The notes under the pieces were generated by a model. It was not told where the DNA came from and searched no databases. It saw only the letters and a program-made list of their open reading frames with translations. From Sulfuritalea sp. (GTDB taxonomy: Bacteria; Pseudomonadota; Gammaproteobacteria; Burkholderiales; Rhodocyclaceae), in NCBI GenBank assembly GCA_016712985.1, contig JADJQA010000004.1, forward strand, positions 105,456-169,455: DNA of 64,000 nt, in the 5' to 3' direction. Below, piece by piece: positions 46,051-57,920 of the stretch (positions are counted from its first letter, which is position 1; each line of letters begins with the position of its first letter). The translations under genes and the position numbers were made by a program.

Positions 46051-47304
46051 TCAGTCCGGCAGGGCGATCTTGTTGTCGGTGCTGAACTGATAGTCGCGGA
46101 AAATGTGTTCCGCCGATAACAGCCGATAGCTGCCATCCTCATTCTGGCGCGTCGTGTCCTTAAGCCGGTAGGCGTACTGGCCGCAGGTCCAGCAGTCGAA
46201 GTTGCGCATGTGGGTGCACAGGCAGGTCTTGTCCATTACCCTGAGTTTCTTCGCATCCGGATGCAGCGCGACTTCGCGGTTATAGGCCTCGATGTACTGG
46301 CAACTGCCTGAAGAATCCAGCAGGTAGCCAAAGGCCTCGCAGTTCGGGCGGATTCCGGCGCCGATCGCCGGGCTGCTCTTCAGCATGCGCATCGGGTAGC
46401 CGGTCGGCGATATGGTGTTCACTTCGATGTCATTCTCGCTGGTCTTGAAGTATTCCTGCTGGACATCTTCCGGCAGGCCACATTCACTGGACACCGTGAA
46501 CCGCGTGGCCACCTGCACCGCGGCGGCGCCCATATCCATGAAGGCGACGGCATCCGAGCCGGTAAATATGCCGCCGGCGGGAATCAGCGGAATGGCAAGT
46601 TGCTCGGCTTTGATCCAGTCGCGGATCTCACTGAAGATCCTGGTGAGATCGTACTTTGCCCAGTCCATGCCGAAACCCAGGTGGCCACCGGCCAGGGGGC
46701 CCTCGATCACGACATAGTCGGGCAGGCGGCCGGTACGTGCGCTCTTCTTCAGGAACAACTGCAGGGCGCGCAGCGAGGAGACGATGATGCCCAGCTTGGC
46801 ATCGCGAAAACGCGGATGATCCTCGATCAGCGCAAACGAGCCCAGATGCAGCCCGGCCGCCAGTGTTACACCGTCGATGCCATTGTCAAGGGCCGCGTTG
46901 ATGCGGGCGCGCAGGGTTTCCCTGGGCGCATTCATGGTCAGCTTTTCCATGCAGTTGATGAAAATCAGGCCTTCGCCGCGCTTGGCCTCCATGGTCCGGC
47001 CGACATGCAGGGCCGTCGCTTCCACCAGCAATCCGAGATCGAACTGGACCACGGCCTTCTGCGAACTTGCGACATTGAACTTGTATTGCCTGAGCTTGTT
47101 CTTGACGTACTTGGTATTGAAGCGGCGGTCTGAAACCGTGGGCACCATCGCGTCGGAAATGTGGCCGATGCCGCCCCGTCGCGCCGCTTCCAGGGCAAGT
47201 TCGGCGGTCGAAATGTCGACGCCCATGCCGCCGACCACGATTGGCACCAGTTCCTCGCTGCCCAGCCGCAGACGAAAATCATCAACGCGCTTCATTACAG
47301 ACAT
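46051..47304 (-). CDS. Nitronate monooxygenase / NPD-family flavoprotein
   Basis: 417 residues. FMN-binding TIM barrel: VPIVVGGMGVDISTAELALE, the EGPLAGGHLGFGMDW motif, IPAGGIFTGSDAVAFMDMGA and AAVQVATRF. The family oxidises nitronates to carbonyl compounds and nitrite. A C-terminal extension of about 110 residues carries a cysteine cluster (DKTCLCTHMRNFDCWTCG), which may bind a metal and is not part of the core fold. Convergent with cysM, 20 bases apart. The true substrate is not evident. Confidence 0.88.
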   Translation of the reverse strand: MSVMKRVDDFRLRLGSEELVPIVVGGMGVDISTAELALEAARRGGIGHISDAMVPTVSDRRFNTKYVKNKLRQYKFNVASSQKAVVQFDLGLLVEATALHVGRTMEAKRGEGLIFINCMEKLTMNAPRETLRARINAALDNGIDGVTLAAGLHLGSFALIEDHPRFRDAKLGIIVSSLRALQLFLKKSARTGRLPDYVVIEGPLAGGHLGFGMDWAKYDLTRIFSEIRDWIKAEQLAIPLIPAGGIFTGSDAVAFMDMGAAAVQVATRFTVSSECGLPEDVQQEYFKTSENDIEVNTISPTGYPMRMLKSSPAIGAGIRPNCEAFGYLLDSSGSCQYIEAYNREVALHPDAKKLRVMDKTCLCTHMRNFDCWTCGQYAYRLKDTTRQNEDGSYRLLSAEHIFRDYQFSTDNKIALPD

Positions 47305-47391
47305 GTCGGTTGTTTTGCAGCCGGCTATTATCGCTTGTCGGCAGGCCGTTCCGGCGATGTTGCAGCGGAAAATTCTCTGCGTTTTCTTGAC

Positions 47392-49206
<1,815 letters not shown>

Positions 49207-49218
49207 GCCGACCGGCCG

Positions 49219-51231
49219 CTACTTCGTCTTGCTGAAATCCGGCCGGCGCTTTGCCTGGAACGCTGCAATGCCTTCCTGGGCGCCCGCGGTGCAGGCCGAA
49301 CGGCCGAAGGCCTTGTAGCCGACTTCTAGCGCGGTGGCGAAAGTCGGTGCGGCGGCGGCTTCGAGAATGGCCTTCTCGATGAGGTCGATGCACTCACGAC
49401 TGAGTATCTGGCCGCTGGCGGCCTTGGCTTCGATCGGAGCGATGCTTACCGACACCGGAGCATCAGCGATCGGCTTGATCTGCCCCGACAACTCACGGAC
49501 GCGTTCGACGGCCTTGCCCATCAGCGACGCATAGTCCCTGGCCAGCGCATCGACCACGCCCAGTTCGTGGGCGCGCGATGCCTTCAGGCGCTCCGCCTTG
49601 CGCAGCATCGCGTTGAAGGTGTCCGCGGCGTGCGGCCAGCGACGATAGGGCACCACCATGGCGCCGATGCCGGGCACGATGCCCAGAGTCACTTCGGGCA
49701 TCTGGATCCAGGCACTTTTCAGGGCGACGATGCCGTGGCAGCGCATCGCCAGCTCGAAGCCGCCGCCCAGCGCCATGCCATGGATCGCGGCCACCACCGG
49801 CTTGGCGCAACGGTCCAGATGCACCAGCAGCCGCGCGCAGTCGCGCGCATACACCTCGGCAGCCCATTCATCGCCCAGCATCTCGACGAAGCGGCCGATG
49901 TCGGCCCCGGCGCAGAAGGCGCGCGTGCCGTAGCCGACGAGGACGAAGCCGGTCACTTGCGGATCCTTTTCGAAGCGCTGGATGACCGAGAGGATTTCAT
50001 TGGTCATTTCGTCATGCAGCGCATTCAGGGCTTCCGGCCGGCGCAGCGTGATGACCTTTACCCCGTCGATGTCATCGACGAGGATGTGGCGCAGGAAATT
50101 CTGGTAGCTGGGAAAGACACGCTGGGGCATGGGCATGCCGGGGCGCTCGGTGTGCAGGCGTTTCAGCGCCCGACCGCAGGTCTTCGAGCCAAGCTGGTGC
50201 ATCAGTTCAAATGGGCCCTGGCGGAAACCAAGCGCGAGCCGGCAGCCAAGGTCGAGGTCCGCGGCATCGCCGATGCGCCGGTCAACGATGTCGGCGCTCT
50301 GCGACAGCAGGATGCCAAGCAGTCGCTCGCGCACGGCCTTGGCGGTGCCGGCGGCGACCTCGACCGGCTTGCCGGGCGGCACCGTGAGCCAGGTGTCTAC
50401 CGAACGGAAGACCGGTACCGGAAGATAGTGGCCGCCTTCCTGTTGCGCCTGCAGCGCGTTGCTTTCGGTGATGATCGAATTGCCGCGCGTCAGGTTCAGC
50501 ACAAAGAACGGCCCGGCATGCACGAACTCGACGGCGACGCTGTCAATTTCGGCGGCGGTGGCCTGGTTGAGCAGCAGCGCCGCCTCGTTGCACCAGTTGT
50601 CGAAGACGCGGTCGAGCATGAAGCAGACCACGTCGCCGGTCACCAGCGGCAGCTTGCCGGTCATGCAGAACAGCCAGCGCAGGTATTCCACCACGGCCGG
50701 ATCGGTCTTGCTCCAGCGAATCACTTCGACCACCGGATTGCGCCAGGCCGGCGCGAAGAAATGCGTCACCGTGGCCCGCTGCTTGTACTTCAAAGCCGAG
50801 AAAATCTGCGACGCCGGCAGCGAACTGGTATTGGACGTGATCAAGGCATCCGGCCCGACGACCGCCTCTATCTGGGCGAAGATTTTCCGCTTGAGGGTCA
50901 GGTTTTCCGTGGCGGCCTCGATCACCCAGTCGCAGCCGGCGATATCGGCATAGTCCAGCGTAGCGACCAGATTCGCCGCCACCGCCTGGGCGGCGGCCTT
51001 GGTCAGCTTGCCCTTGGCCACTGCCTTCTTCGAGTAGTCCTGGAAGCGCTGCAAGGCGCTGTCCAGCGCCTTTTGCGACACATCGACGAGATACAGTTTG
51101 AGATCCGGCAGCGCGCTTTTCAGGTAATAGCCGATGTCCGGGCCGATGGTGCCGGCACCAATCACCGCGACGGCGCGAGGCAATGCGCGGGCTGGAGTGG
51201 CAAGGAGTGGATTGGCGAAAGGTGCGGTCAT
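49219..51231 (-). CDS. Fused 3-hydroxyacyl-CoA dehydrogenase / enoyl-CoA hydratase
   Basis: 670 residues from ATG 51231. Dehydrogenase first: NAD motif VAVIGAGTIGPDIGYYLKSA, ENLTLKRKIFAQIEA, ITSNTSSLPASQI and HFFAPAWRNPVVEVIR. The hydratase/isomerase follows from about residue 390: VITLRRPEALNALHDEMTNE, GTRAFCAGADIGRF and IHGMALGGGFELAMRCHGIV. This order is the reverse of FadB/FadJ and resembles dehydrogenase-hydratase fusions of some acyl-CoA pathways outside classical beta-oxidation. Substrate unknown; the acyl-CoA synthetase nearby suggests a fatty or aromatic acid route. Confidence 0.9.
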   Translation of the reverse strand: MTAPFANPLLATPARALPRAVAVIGAGTIGPDIGYYLKSALPDLKLYLVDVSQKALDSALQRFQDYSKKAVAKGKLTKAAAQAVAANLVATLDYADIAGCDWVIEAATENLTLKRKIFAQIEAVVGPDALITSNTSSLPASQIFSALKYKQRATVTHFFAPAWRNPVVEVIRWSKTDPAVVEYLRWLFCMTGKLPLVTGDVVCFMLDRVFDNWCNEAALLLNQATAAEIDSVAVEFVHAGPFFVLNLTRGNSIITESNALQAQQEGGHYLPVPVFRSVDTWLTVPPGKPVEVAAGTAKAVRERLLGILLSQSADIVDRRIGDAADLDLGCRLALGFRQGPFELMHQLGSKTCGRALKRLHTERPGMPMPQRVFPSYQNFLRHILVDDIDGVKVITLRRPEALNALHDEMTNEILSVIQRFEKDPQVTGFVLVGYGTRAFCAGADIGRFVEMLGDEWAAEVYARDCARLLVHLDRCAKPVVAAIHGMALGGGFELAMRCHGIVALKSAWIQMPEVTLGIVPGIGAMVVPYRRWPHAADTFNAMLRKAERLKASRAHELGVVDALARDYASLMGKAVERVRELSGQIKPIADAPVSVSIAPIEAKAASGQILSRECIDLIEKAILEAAAAPTFATALEVGYKAFGRSACTAGAQEGIAAFQAKRRPDFSKTK

Positions 51232-51372
51232 GGCGGGATCCTGTGGTGGTAGGCGGTATGCGGTCGAATTGTCCAACATTCCCGGCGATCGCACAATTGC
51301 CGGCATGCTTCAGTGGAGTTTGAGCGGCTCGCGGCACCAAGAGCCGGATTGACGGCGCTTGCGCTGCCCGTG

Positions 51373-51610
51373 GATCCTGGCGCAGGCGCCACATCCTGCA
51401 GCATCTGGTGCATGCCGCGCTGGCCAGGGTTTATGGCCGCGAAGGCGACATCGACAACCTGATCCGCATCCGCGACGCGCAATGCCCGATGGGCCGCAGG
51501 GGGCGACGCCTGGGATACCGCTTACGCCACGCTGTTCCTCGCCTCCGACGAGGCCAAGTACATCACCGCCACCGAACTCGTGATCGGTGGCGGGTTGCCG
51601 GCGCGCTCGC
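51373..51610 (+). pseudogene. C-terminal remnant of a short-chain dehydrogenase/reductase
   Basis: The plus strand encodes LVHAALARVYGREGDIDNLI and RIRDAQCPMGR, then one base out of frame near 51500 GDAWDTAYATLFLASDEAKY and ITATELVIGGGLPARS. LFLASDExxYITxTELVxxGG is the classic C-terminus of an SDR. The N-terminal Rossmann half and the catalytic YxxxK are absent. The fragment runs tail-to-tail into the acyl-CoA synthetase. No gene is seen in 51232-51372. Confidence 0.6.
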
Positions 51611-53149
51611 CTAGCAGCCTGCCGTGCCGCCGGGTACCGGTGTGTCTGGCAACTCCCGCAGGCGGGTCTTCAGCACCTTGCCGGTGTTGTTCTTGGGAAG
51701 CGCATCGACCATCACATAGCGCTTGGGCCGCTTGAAGCGGGCGATGTTCTCCAGGCACAGGGCGTCGAGTTCGGCGCTGTCGGGCGCGTTCCCGCGCGGG
51801 ACGATGAAGGCGATGACGATCTCGCCCCACTCGGGATCGGCCTGACCGACCACCGAGACCTCGCTCACGGCCGGATGGCGCAGTAGCACCTCCTCCACCT
51901 CGCGCGGGTAGATGTTCGAGCCGCCGGAGATGACGACGTCCTTGCTGCGGTCCTTCAGCGTCAGGAAGCCGTCCTCGTCGAGGCTGCCGACATCGCCCGT
52001 GTGCAGCCAGCCGTTGCGCAGGGTTTCGGCGCTGGCGCCGGGATTGTTCCAGTAGCCCGTCATGACCACGTCACCGCGGACCAGGATTTCGCCGATCTCG
52101 CCGGCGGCCAGGGGTCGGTCGTCGGCGTCGGCAACCCTGACCTCGACGCCGCTGAAGCCATGGCCGACCGAGGCCAGGCGCTGCTCGTAACGCGGGTGCG
52201 CGACATCGGCATGCTGGGTCTTGTCGAGGCAGGTGATGGTCATCGGCGATTCGCCCTGGCCGTAGATCTGCGCCAGCTTGAAGCCGAAGCGCCGCAGCGC
52301 CGCCTTGCAATCGGCGACGTACATCGGGCCGCCGCCGTAGACGATGGTCTTCAGCCCGGAGGTGTCGGTGTCAGCCGAATGGTCGACCAGTCGCTTGACC
52401 ATGGTCGGCGCGGCGAACATCGTCACGCCGCGGTGCGCCAGCAGCAAGGCATAGATCTCGGCCGGATCGAAGCCACCCGATTCGGTGACGACGTTGAGGC
52501 CGCCCCGAGCAACGTGGGGCAACATGTAGAAGCCCGAGCCGTGCGACATCGGCGCGGCGTGGATGATGGCGTCGCCGGGCGCGATCGTGTCGACGTCCGA
52601 CAGGTAGTTGAGGATCGCCGCCATGAGGTTGCGTTGCGTCAGGGTGACGCCCTTGGGCCGGCCGGTGGTGCCGCTGGTATAGAACAGCCAGGCCGCGTCG
52701 TCCGCCGCGCAGGGTGCGACCGGCGTCGGCGCGGCACCGAAAAGTCGCGCGTAGGCGGGGCCGTCGACGTCAATCACATCGTCCAGACCCGGAACGGCAA
52801 GCGTGGCCAGCGCCGGGTAGAGATCGGCGGTGGCGAAGCACAGGCGCGCGCCGCTGTCGGCGAGGATGAATTCCAGTTCCTTCGGGTGCAGCTTGGCGTT
52901 GATCGGCACCGCCGCCAGGCCCGCGTGCCAGCAGGCGAACATCAGTTCGACATACCGCGGGCAGTTCTTCATCACCAGGCCGACGCGGTCATTGGGTTTC
53001 AGCCGCGCCGCCAGGCCGGCGGCAAGGCGGCTGACGCGCTCGCCCAGTTCGGCATAGCTCGCCAGAAGGCGCGTGCCGCAGGCCAGTGCGGGCCGTTGCG
53101 GATGGATCTGCGCGGCGCGGACGAGCAGTTGGGCAATGTTTACGCTCAT
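51611..53149 (-). CDS. AMP-dependent acyl-CoA synthetase/ligase
   Basis: 512 residues from ATG 53149. ANL-superfamily enzyme: P-loop-like WLFYTSGTTGRPKGVTLTQR, GGGPMY and YGQGESPMTITC, hinge WLHTGDVGSLDEDGFLTLKD, and the C-terminal catalytic lysine in LPKNNTGKVLKTRLRE. It activates a carboxylic acid to its acyl-CoA with ATP. Substrate not resolved; long-chain and aromatic acids are both possible. Its start overlaps the NnrS stop as ATGA, so the two genes are coupled. Confidence 0.92.
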   Translation of the reverse strand: MSVNIAQLLVRAAQIHPQRPALACGTRLLASYAELGERVSRLAAGLAARLKPNDRVGLVMKNCPRYVELMFACWHAGLAAVPINAKLHPKELEFILADSGARLCFATADLYPALATLAVPGLDDVIDVDGPAYARLFGAAPTPVAPCAADDAAWLFYTSGTTGRPKGVTLTQRNLMAAILNYLSDVDTIAPGDAIIHAAPMSHGSGFYMLPHVARGGLNVVTESGGFDPAEIYALLLAHRGVTMFAAPTMVKRLVDHSADTDTSGLKTIVYGGGPMYVADCKAALRRFGFKLAQIYGQGESPMTITCLDKTQHADVAHPRYEQRLASVGHGFSGVEVRVADADDRPLAAGEIGEILVRGDVVMTGYWNNPGASAETLRNGWLHTGDVGSLDEDGFLTLKDRSKDVVISGGSNIYPREVEEVLLRHPAVSEVSVVGQADPEWGEIVIAFIVPRGNAPDSAELDALCLENIARFKRPKRYVMVDALPKNNTGKVLKTRLRELPDTPVPGGTAGC

Positions 53150-54343
53150 GCTTCCGATTGTCGCGATTGGCTGTGGGGACGTGGCGCGCTGGGCGTCACC
53201 AGCACCTTCCAGAACACCGACAAATACAGTGCAAAGCAAATCGCCCACAGGCCGGCGGAAAGCGCTACCGCCGCAATGCCCAGGCCATGGACGGTCGCCG
53301 CCAGCCGCAGTACTGCGGTGAGGAACATCAGAACATACGCTGCGAGGATCGCACGCGGCACCACCAGCGGACGGCCGGTGTGGCGCAGGCTGACGCGGGT
53401 CATCAGCCCCAGCATCATCAGGCCCAGGCTGCCCACCGTGAAGGCGTGAAGCCATGCGGCTTCGAGGACGATGCCGGTCAGTTCGGCGGCAGCCTTCAGC
53501 GAAAACGCCAGCACCAGCCAGACAAAGCCCAGATGCATCACCAGCAGCAGCGGCACGTCGGCGACCCGCCAGCCCTGCCAGCGGGTGGTGCGCCAGCCAT
53601 GCAGCAGCGCGCAGGCCAGCGCGCTGCTACCGGTCCATGCCGCCGGGGCGGCGCCGAGATCGAGTACGGCGAGCAGCAGCACCGCGCCGACGGCGACGAC
53701 TTCCAGGGGCATGTTGAATGGCGTCTGTTCGCCGCGTCCACTTTCGCGCAGGGCGTTGCCGGTGAAAATCGGCGTCAGCACGCCGCCCTTCAGCACGTAC
53801 AGCACGATCAGTGCATAAATGGCCAGGCGCAGCGCCAGCCAGGCCTCGACGTGGTCTGCCTTGAACACGCCATGGTGGTAGATCAAGTTGGCAGCGAACA
53901 GCGCGAGCAGGATCGGCAGCAGCAGCAGGTAGAGCCGGTTGCGCGCCCGCAGCAGTTGGGGTGCGAGCATGATGAATACCGCGGGGAACAGCAGGCAGTC
54001 GATGATCGCCGGCAGCAGCGACGGTAGCAACGGGGCAATCCAGAAAGCGCTGCGTCCCGCCAGCCACAGCGCTACCAGCAGGATCAGGCGGCGCCCGCGG
54101 GTTTCTTCGATGCCAGCACGCAGAGAAGCCGAAAATGAACTCGTGACCATGCAGCAGCCTTAGCGGCACATTGCCCGCGGGCAGGCTCCACAGCCCGAGG
54201 AACGCACCCAGCCACGCCACTGTCAGCAGCGGTGCATACAGCGCACCAAGGAGATAGAAGGGCCGAAAGGCGCTGACCCACAGCGGCGATGAGGTCAAGG
54301 TTTGCCAGGCACAAGGGAAGGGACAGACTGAATTATGCGGCAT
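53146..54343 (-). CDS. nnrS: NnrS-family heme-copper membrane protein (short deletion and frameshift)
   Basis: Begins at ATG 54343: WVSAFRPFYLLGALYAPLLT and RLLHGHEFIFGFSA give the N-terminus with the conserved histidine. The frame then breaks near 54110-54125 and resumes as AGIEETRGRRLILLVALWLA through about ten membrane helices with HAFTVGSLGLMMLGLMTRVS. About 15 codons (the expected xxxGFLLTAxxxW stretch) appear to be missing. NnrS proteins protect against nitric oxide or support denitrification; no other denitrification gene is in the window. Confidence 0.85.
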
Positions 54344-54709
54344 GCCGCCGGCTTTGCAGGGACGCTCCGTGGGTTGCAACGCGGGATGCGGATTTCGGCG
54401 ACGCCCGTTTCCGACCACCGTCTTGATTCTTGCGACCCGTCATCAGCGTGGAACAGACTATTGGGAGCAGGACCAAGATGACTGGCGGCGCGGTCAGACG
54501 ATTCCGGGCGGTGAGTATGGGTAAGCTCCATCGACTTGATGCGACACGGGTCGGCTCCTGCCGAGTGCGGACGTGAGGACGGCCAGGCGCAATGCCTGCT
54601 TCAGGGCTAAAGCTCACACTCCGGTTTCGTTGGTCACTGCCGGGTGAGTGCCCTATGCGGTCACAGACAGGTCTGTTTTGGTCAATCAGAAGCAGTCACT
54701 CAGGCCCGC
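54344..54709. other. Gap between NnrS and the HigBA genes
   Basis: 366 bases in which I see no gene on either strand. The frames that remain open are rich in Arg and Ser and look like chance frames. It should contain the nnrS promoter on the minus strand and the 3' end of the higBA transcript; no clear hairpin was found. Confidence 0.4.
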
Positions 54710-55063
54710 CTATGCCGCCAGAAGGCTTTCGTAAGGGATGTGCAATCCATCGTGCAGGCGTTTCACCATCTGTAGGCTTAGCCGACGCTTGCGGTTCAAC
54801 ACTTCAGAGACCCGGCCACTCGAACCAATATAGCGCTCAAGATCCTTTGGGGTGAGCCCCTGCTGTTCCATCCTGAACTTGATGGCCTCGACCGGATCTG
54901 CGGGACTCGTTGGGAAATGCTTGCGTTCATAGGCCTCGATCAGCATTACAAGAATTTCCATCTCGTCCGCCTCGGGTGTTCCCTCCTCAGCCTGGAACAC
55001 TCGCTCCAGACGTTTGAACGCAGCACTCAAATCGTCGTCGCTGCGGATTGGCTTAATATTCAT
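54710..55063 (-). CDS. higA: HigA-type antitoxin
   Basis: 117 residues. N-terminal acidic region with EADEMEILVMLIEAYERKHF and a C-terminal XRE helix-turn-helix (GLTPKDLERYIGSSGRVSEV followed by LNRKRRLSLQMVKRLHDGLH). This is the pattern of HigA antitoxins that neutralise HigB and repress the operon. It overlaps higB by 11 bases, and toxin precedes antitoxin, as usual for higBA. Confidence 0.9.
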   Translation of the reverse strand: MNIKPIRSDDDLSAAFKRLERVFQAEEGTPEADEMEILVMLIEAYERKHFPTSPADPVEAIKFRMEQQGLTPKDLERYIGSSGRVSEVLNRKRRLSLQMVKRLHDGLHIPYESLLAA

Positions 55064-55361
55064 TCACGGTCTCCACATTGAATTGGTCATACCGCGCATG
55101 GGTTCCAACAAACTCGACCCAGGCGATCCCCGCTCGATATTGCATTTCCACGACCAATTGATACTTGTTCCCTGCAATGTTGAACACTACCCGGTTGCCG
55201 GCGCAGATACTTGCGCTGCAGTATTGATCTTTTATGTTCTGCGGGCTTTTCCAGTCAGCCTTGATCGTCTCGTCGTACCAGCTTTGCAAAGCACCTTGCG
55301 AATCGGCATGCCCGGGCTGACTCCAAAACTTGACCAGCGAACTCTTGGCTACCACCCGCAT
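55053..55361 (-). CDS. higB: HigB-type mRNA interferase toxin
   Basis: 102 residues from ATG 55361, behind GGGAGG. RelE/HigB fold: SLVKFWSQPGHADSQGALQS, KSPQNIKDQYCSASICAGNR, VVFNIAGNKYQLVVEMQY and the C-terminal FVGTHARYDQ with a histidine and tyrosine likely involved in cleavage. It cuts translated mRNA at the ribosome. Co-transcribed with higA. Confidence 0.9.
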   Translation of the reverse strand: MRVVAKSSLVKFWSQPGHADSQGALQSWYDETIKADWKSPQNIKDQYCSASICAGNRVVFNIAGNKYQLVVEMQYRAGIAWVEFVGTHARYDQFNVETVNEY

Positions 55362-55820
55362 CAAAAGCCTCCCATTACGGGAGAATTGTAAGCCTATCGG
55401 GCCACACTTCACGCACAAACTCCACGAAATCGAATCACCCCATAACAGCCACAAGCCTACGACGACTGACGGCCGGCTGCCGTCAGCCAGGAAGTCCGCG
55501 CCACCGGCCGCTTTCGATGGACAACGGCCAGTGAGGCAAAGGACCGCCACCGGCAGCCGTCAATCGATACCACAAACTCAAGACCGCCGGTACGCACTCT
55601 CGCCGTTTAGCACTCTGATTCCACTGGTGTTTCAACGGGACCTGCACCATGGCGTCGGAGTCCTATAAAATGTATCCATCGGCTAGGTTGGGGACGACCA
55701 GCCGGCCCGAATTCCGAAAGAACTTCATCGTACCAATCAACCCCCATGGCTGGCCGTGGCGCTGTGGGCGAACGCAAATCGCAACCGCATGACCCTGATC
55801 CCATAAAGGAATTAAGAACC
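55362..55820. other. Gap between higBA and glgB
   Basis: 459 bases with no convincing gene. A hairpin TGACGGC-CGGCT-GCCGTCA lies near 55465-55483. The right end should hold the glgB promoter and has a good ribosome-binding region (AAGGAATTAAG) before 55821. The left end should hold the higBA promoter and its operator. Confidence 0.4.
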
Positions 55821-57688
55821 ATGAAACATGCCAAATTGAGTGACGATTTCATCCGGATCGCCGAGGCTCGCCACCATGATCCCTTTTCGGTGCTGGGCAG
55901 ACACCCCAGCGGCGCCGGTGTGGTGGTGCGCGCCTATATTCCCCACGCGATGGAGGTTTCGATCGCGGAAGGCAATCTGGCGCTGGAGCGAGTTCCGGAT
56001 TCCGACTTTTTCGAGTGGCGGGGTCCCGCAAAGAGCCTTCCGGAACACTATCGCCTGATCTGGCGCGACACATGGCATCACGAGCATATTGCCCACGATC
56101 CCTATTCCTACCTGCCGCAGATCGCGGATTTCGATCTGCACTTGTTCGGCGAAGGCAAGCATCGCCACGCCCACAATTTTCTGGGCGCGAACGAGCACGA
56201 GGTCGACGGCGTGGCCGGTGTGCTGTTCGCGGTCTGGGCCCCCAATGCCGAGCGCGTCAGCGTCGTGGGCGAGTTCAATCACTGGGACGGTCGCCGCCAC
56301 CCGCTGCGCGTGCGTCCGGGAAGCGGGGTATGGGAACTGTTCATTCCGGACATCGGCCACGATATCCTGTACCGATTCGAGATCAGGAACCGCAACAGCG
56401 GAGAGGTGCTGCTGAAATCCGATCCCTACGGCCGCCGCTTCGAAATGCGGCCGGGAAACGCGTCCATCGTCAGTCCCCGTTCGACCTACGCGTGGAGCGA
56501 CGCGGCCTGGATGGAGCGACGCGCCAGCGCCGACTGGCGGCATGCGCCGATGTCCGCGTACGAGGTCCATCTCGGTTCCTGGCAGCGCGGGTGGGAAGGG
56601 GAATTCCTCAACTACCGCGAATTGGCGCGACAACTGGTCGACTATGTGGTTCGGATGGGCTTCACGCATATCGAACTGCTGCCCATCACCGAGCATCCCT
56701 TCGATCAATCATGGGGTTACCAGGTCACCGGCTATTTCGCGCCCACCAGCCGGTTCGGCGCGCCGGACGATTTCCGCTTCTTTGTCGACCTTTGCCACCA
56801 GCACGACATCGGCGTGATCCTCGACTGGGTTCCCGCGCATTTCCCCAAGGATGAGCATGGCCTCGCCCGCTTCGACGGCACCGCGCTCTACGAGCATGAA
56901 GACCCGCGCAAGGGCGAGCATCTCGACTGGTCGACGCTGATCTTCAATTTCGGCCGCAACGAGGTGAAGAACTTCCTGATTTCCAGCGCGGTCTATTGGC
57001 TGGAGGAGTTCCATATCGACGGTCTGCGGGTGGATGCGGTCGCGTCGATGCTGTATCTCGATTATTCGCGCACCGAATGGATTCCCAATCAATACGGTGG
57101 CAGGGAAAACATCGAAGCCCCCGCATGCCCGGCGACGAATGGCAGCGTTTCGCCAATCTCCGTCTGCTCTACACCTACATGTTTACCCATCCGGGGAAGA
57201 AGCTCCTCTTCATGGGCACTGAATTCGGTCAGGGTCTGGAATGGAACAGCGCCGGTGTCCTCGATTGGTACACCTTGCAGTTTCCCCTGCACCTCGGGAT
57301 GCAAACCCTGGTGAAGGATCTGAATCACCTGTATCGCGGCTCGGCCGCCCTGCATGGGAACGAGTTCGAGTGGCAGGGCTTCGAATGGATCGATTGCCAC
57401 GATTCCCAGCAGTCGATCGTCAGCTTTGTTCGCAAGACCGATCACGAATTCCTGGTGGTGATCATCAACTTCACCCCCGTCCCGCGCATGCATTACCGCA
57501 TTGGCGTGCCGCATCCGGGAAGTTACCGGGAGGCGCTCAACTCGGATTCGCACTTCTACGGCGGAGGCGATGTGGGCAATGGCGACAGGCCGCTCGTCAC
57601 CGAGGACGTGCCGTGGATGGGCCGCCCGTATTCCCTCTCCGTCACGGTGCCGCCGCTTGCCGGGTTGGTCCTGGCGCTGCGCGCCTGA
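55821..57688 (+). CDS. glgB: 1,4-alpha-glucan branching enzyme (large internal deletion)
   Basis: Starts at ATG 55821. CBM48-type N-domain (DPFSVLGRHP, VLFAVWAPNAERVSVVGEFN HWDG), then the GH13 barrel: HIELLPITEHPFDQSWGYQ, VILDWVPAHFPKDEHGL, and nucleophile Asp in GLRVDAVASMLYLDYSR. After QYGGRENIEA near 57118 the sequence jumps, in another frame, to MPGDEWQRFANLRLLYTYMF. The roughly 110 codons between, which normally hold the general acid Glu (AEEST region) and the HDEVVHGK motif, are missing. As read, the enzyme could not be active. The remaining C-terminal part to 57688 looks normal. Confidence 0.88.
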
Positions 57689-57920
57689 TGCCGTAAGGCT
57701 TGAGGCGTAACGTACGCTCGTGCGCAGCGCGCGCGGCTTGCCGCGGCGCCCCGCACGGGTCACGACTTCACGCTGCACATGACATGGCAATTGATCAGCG
57801 GTTTCCACCGCTGGGCGGAATCCCCGTGGATCCGGTCTTAAAGATGGCCGTTTAGGCCGTGCTAATCGCGATGGCGTGGTACCGAGCGGTACCGCGACTC
57901 GCCGAATTCCCTGACCAAAT

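Noticed and set aside
49567..51252. A 561-codon plus-strand frame opposite the dehydrogenase/hydratase fusion
   Set aside because: It has no recognisable domain, is His/Arg/Gly-rich, and lies antisense to a well-supported gene.
57870..57895. GGTACCGAGCGGTACC palindrome as a terminator for glgB
   Set aside because: There is no T-tract on either side and it lies 180 bases after the glgB stop. It may be an operator, but nothing supports that further.
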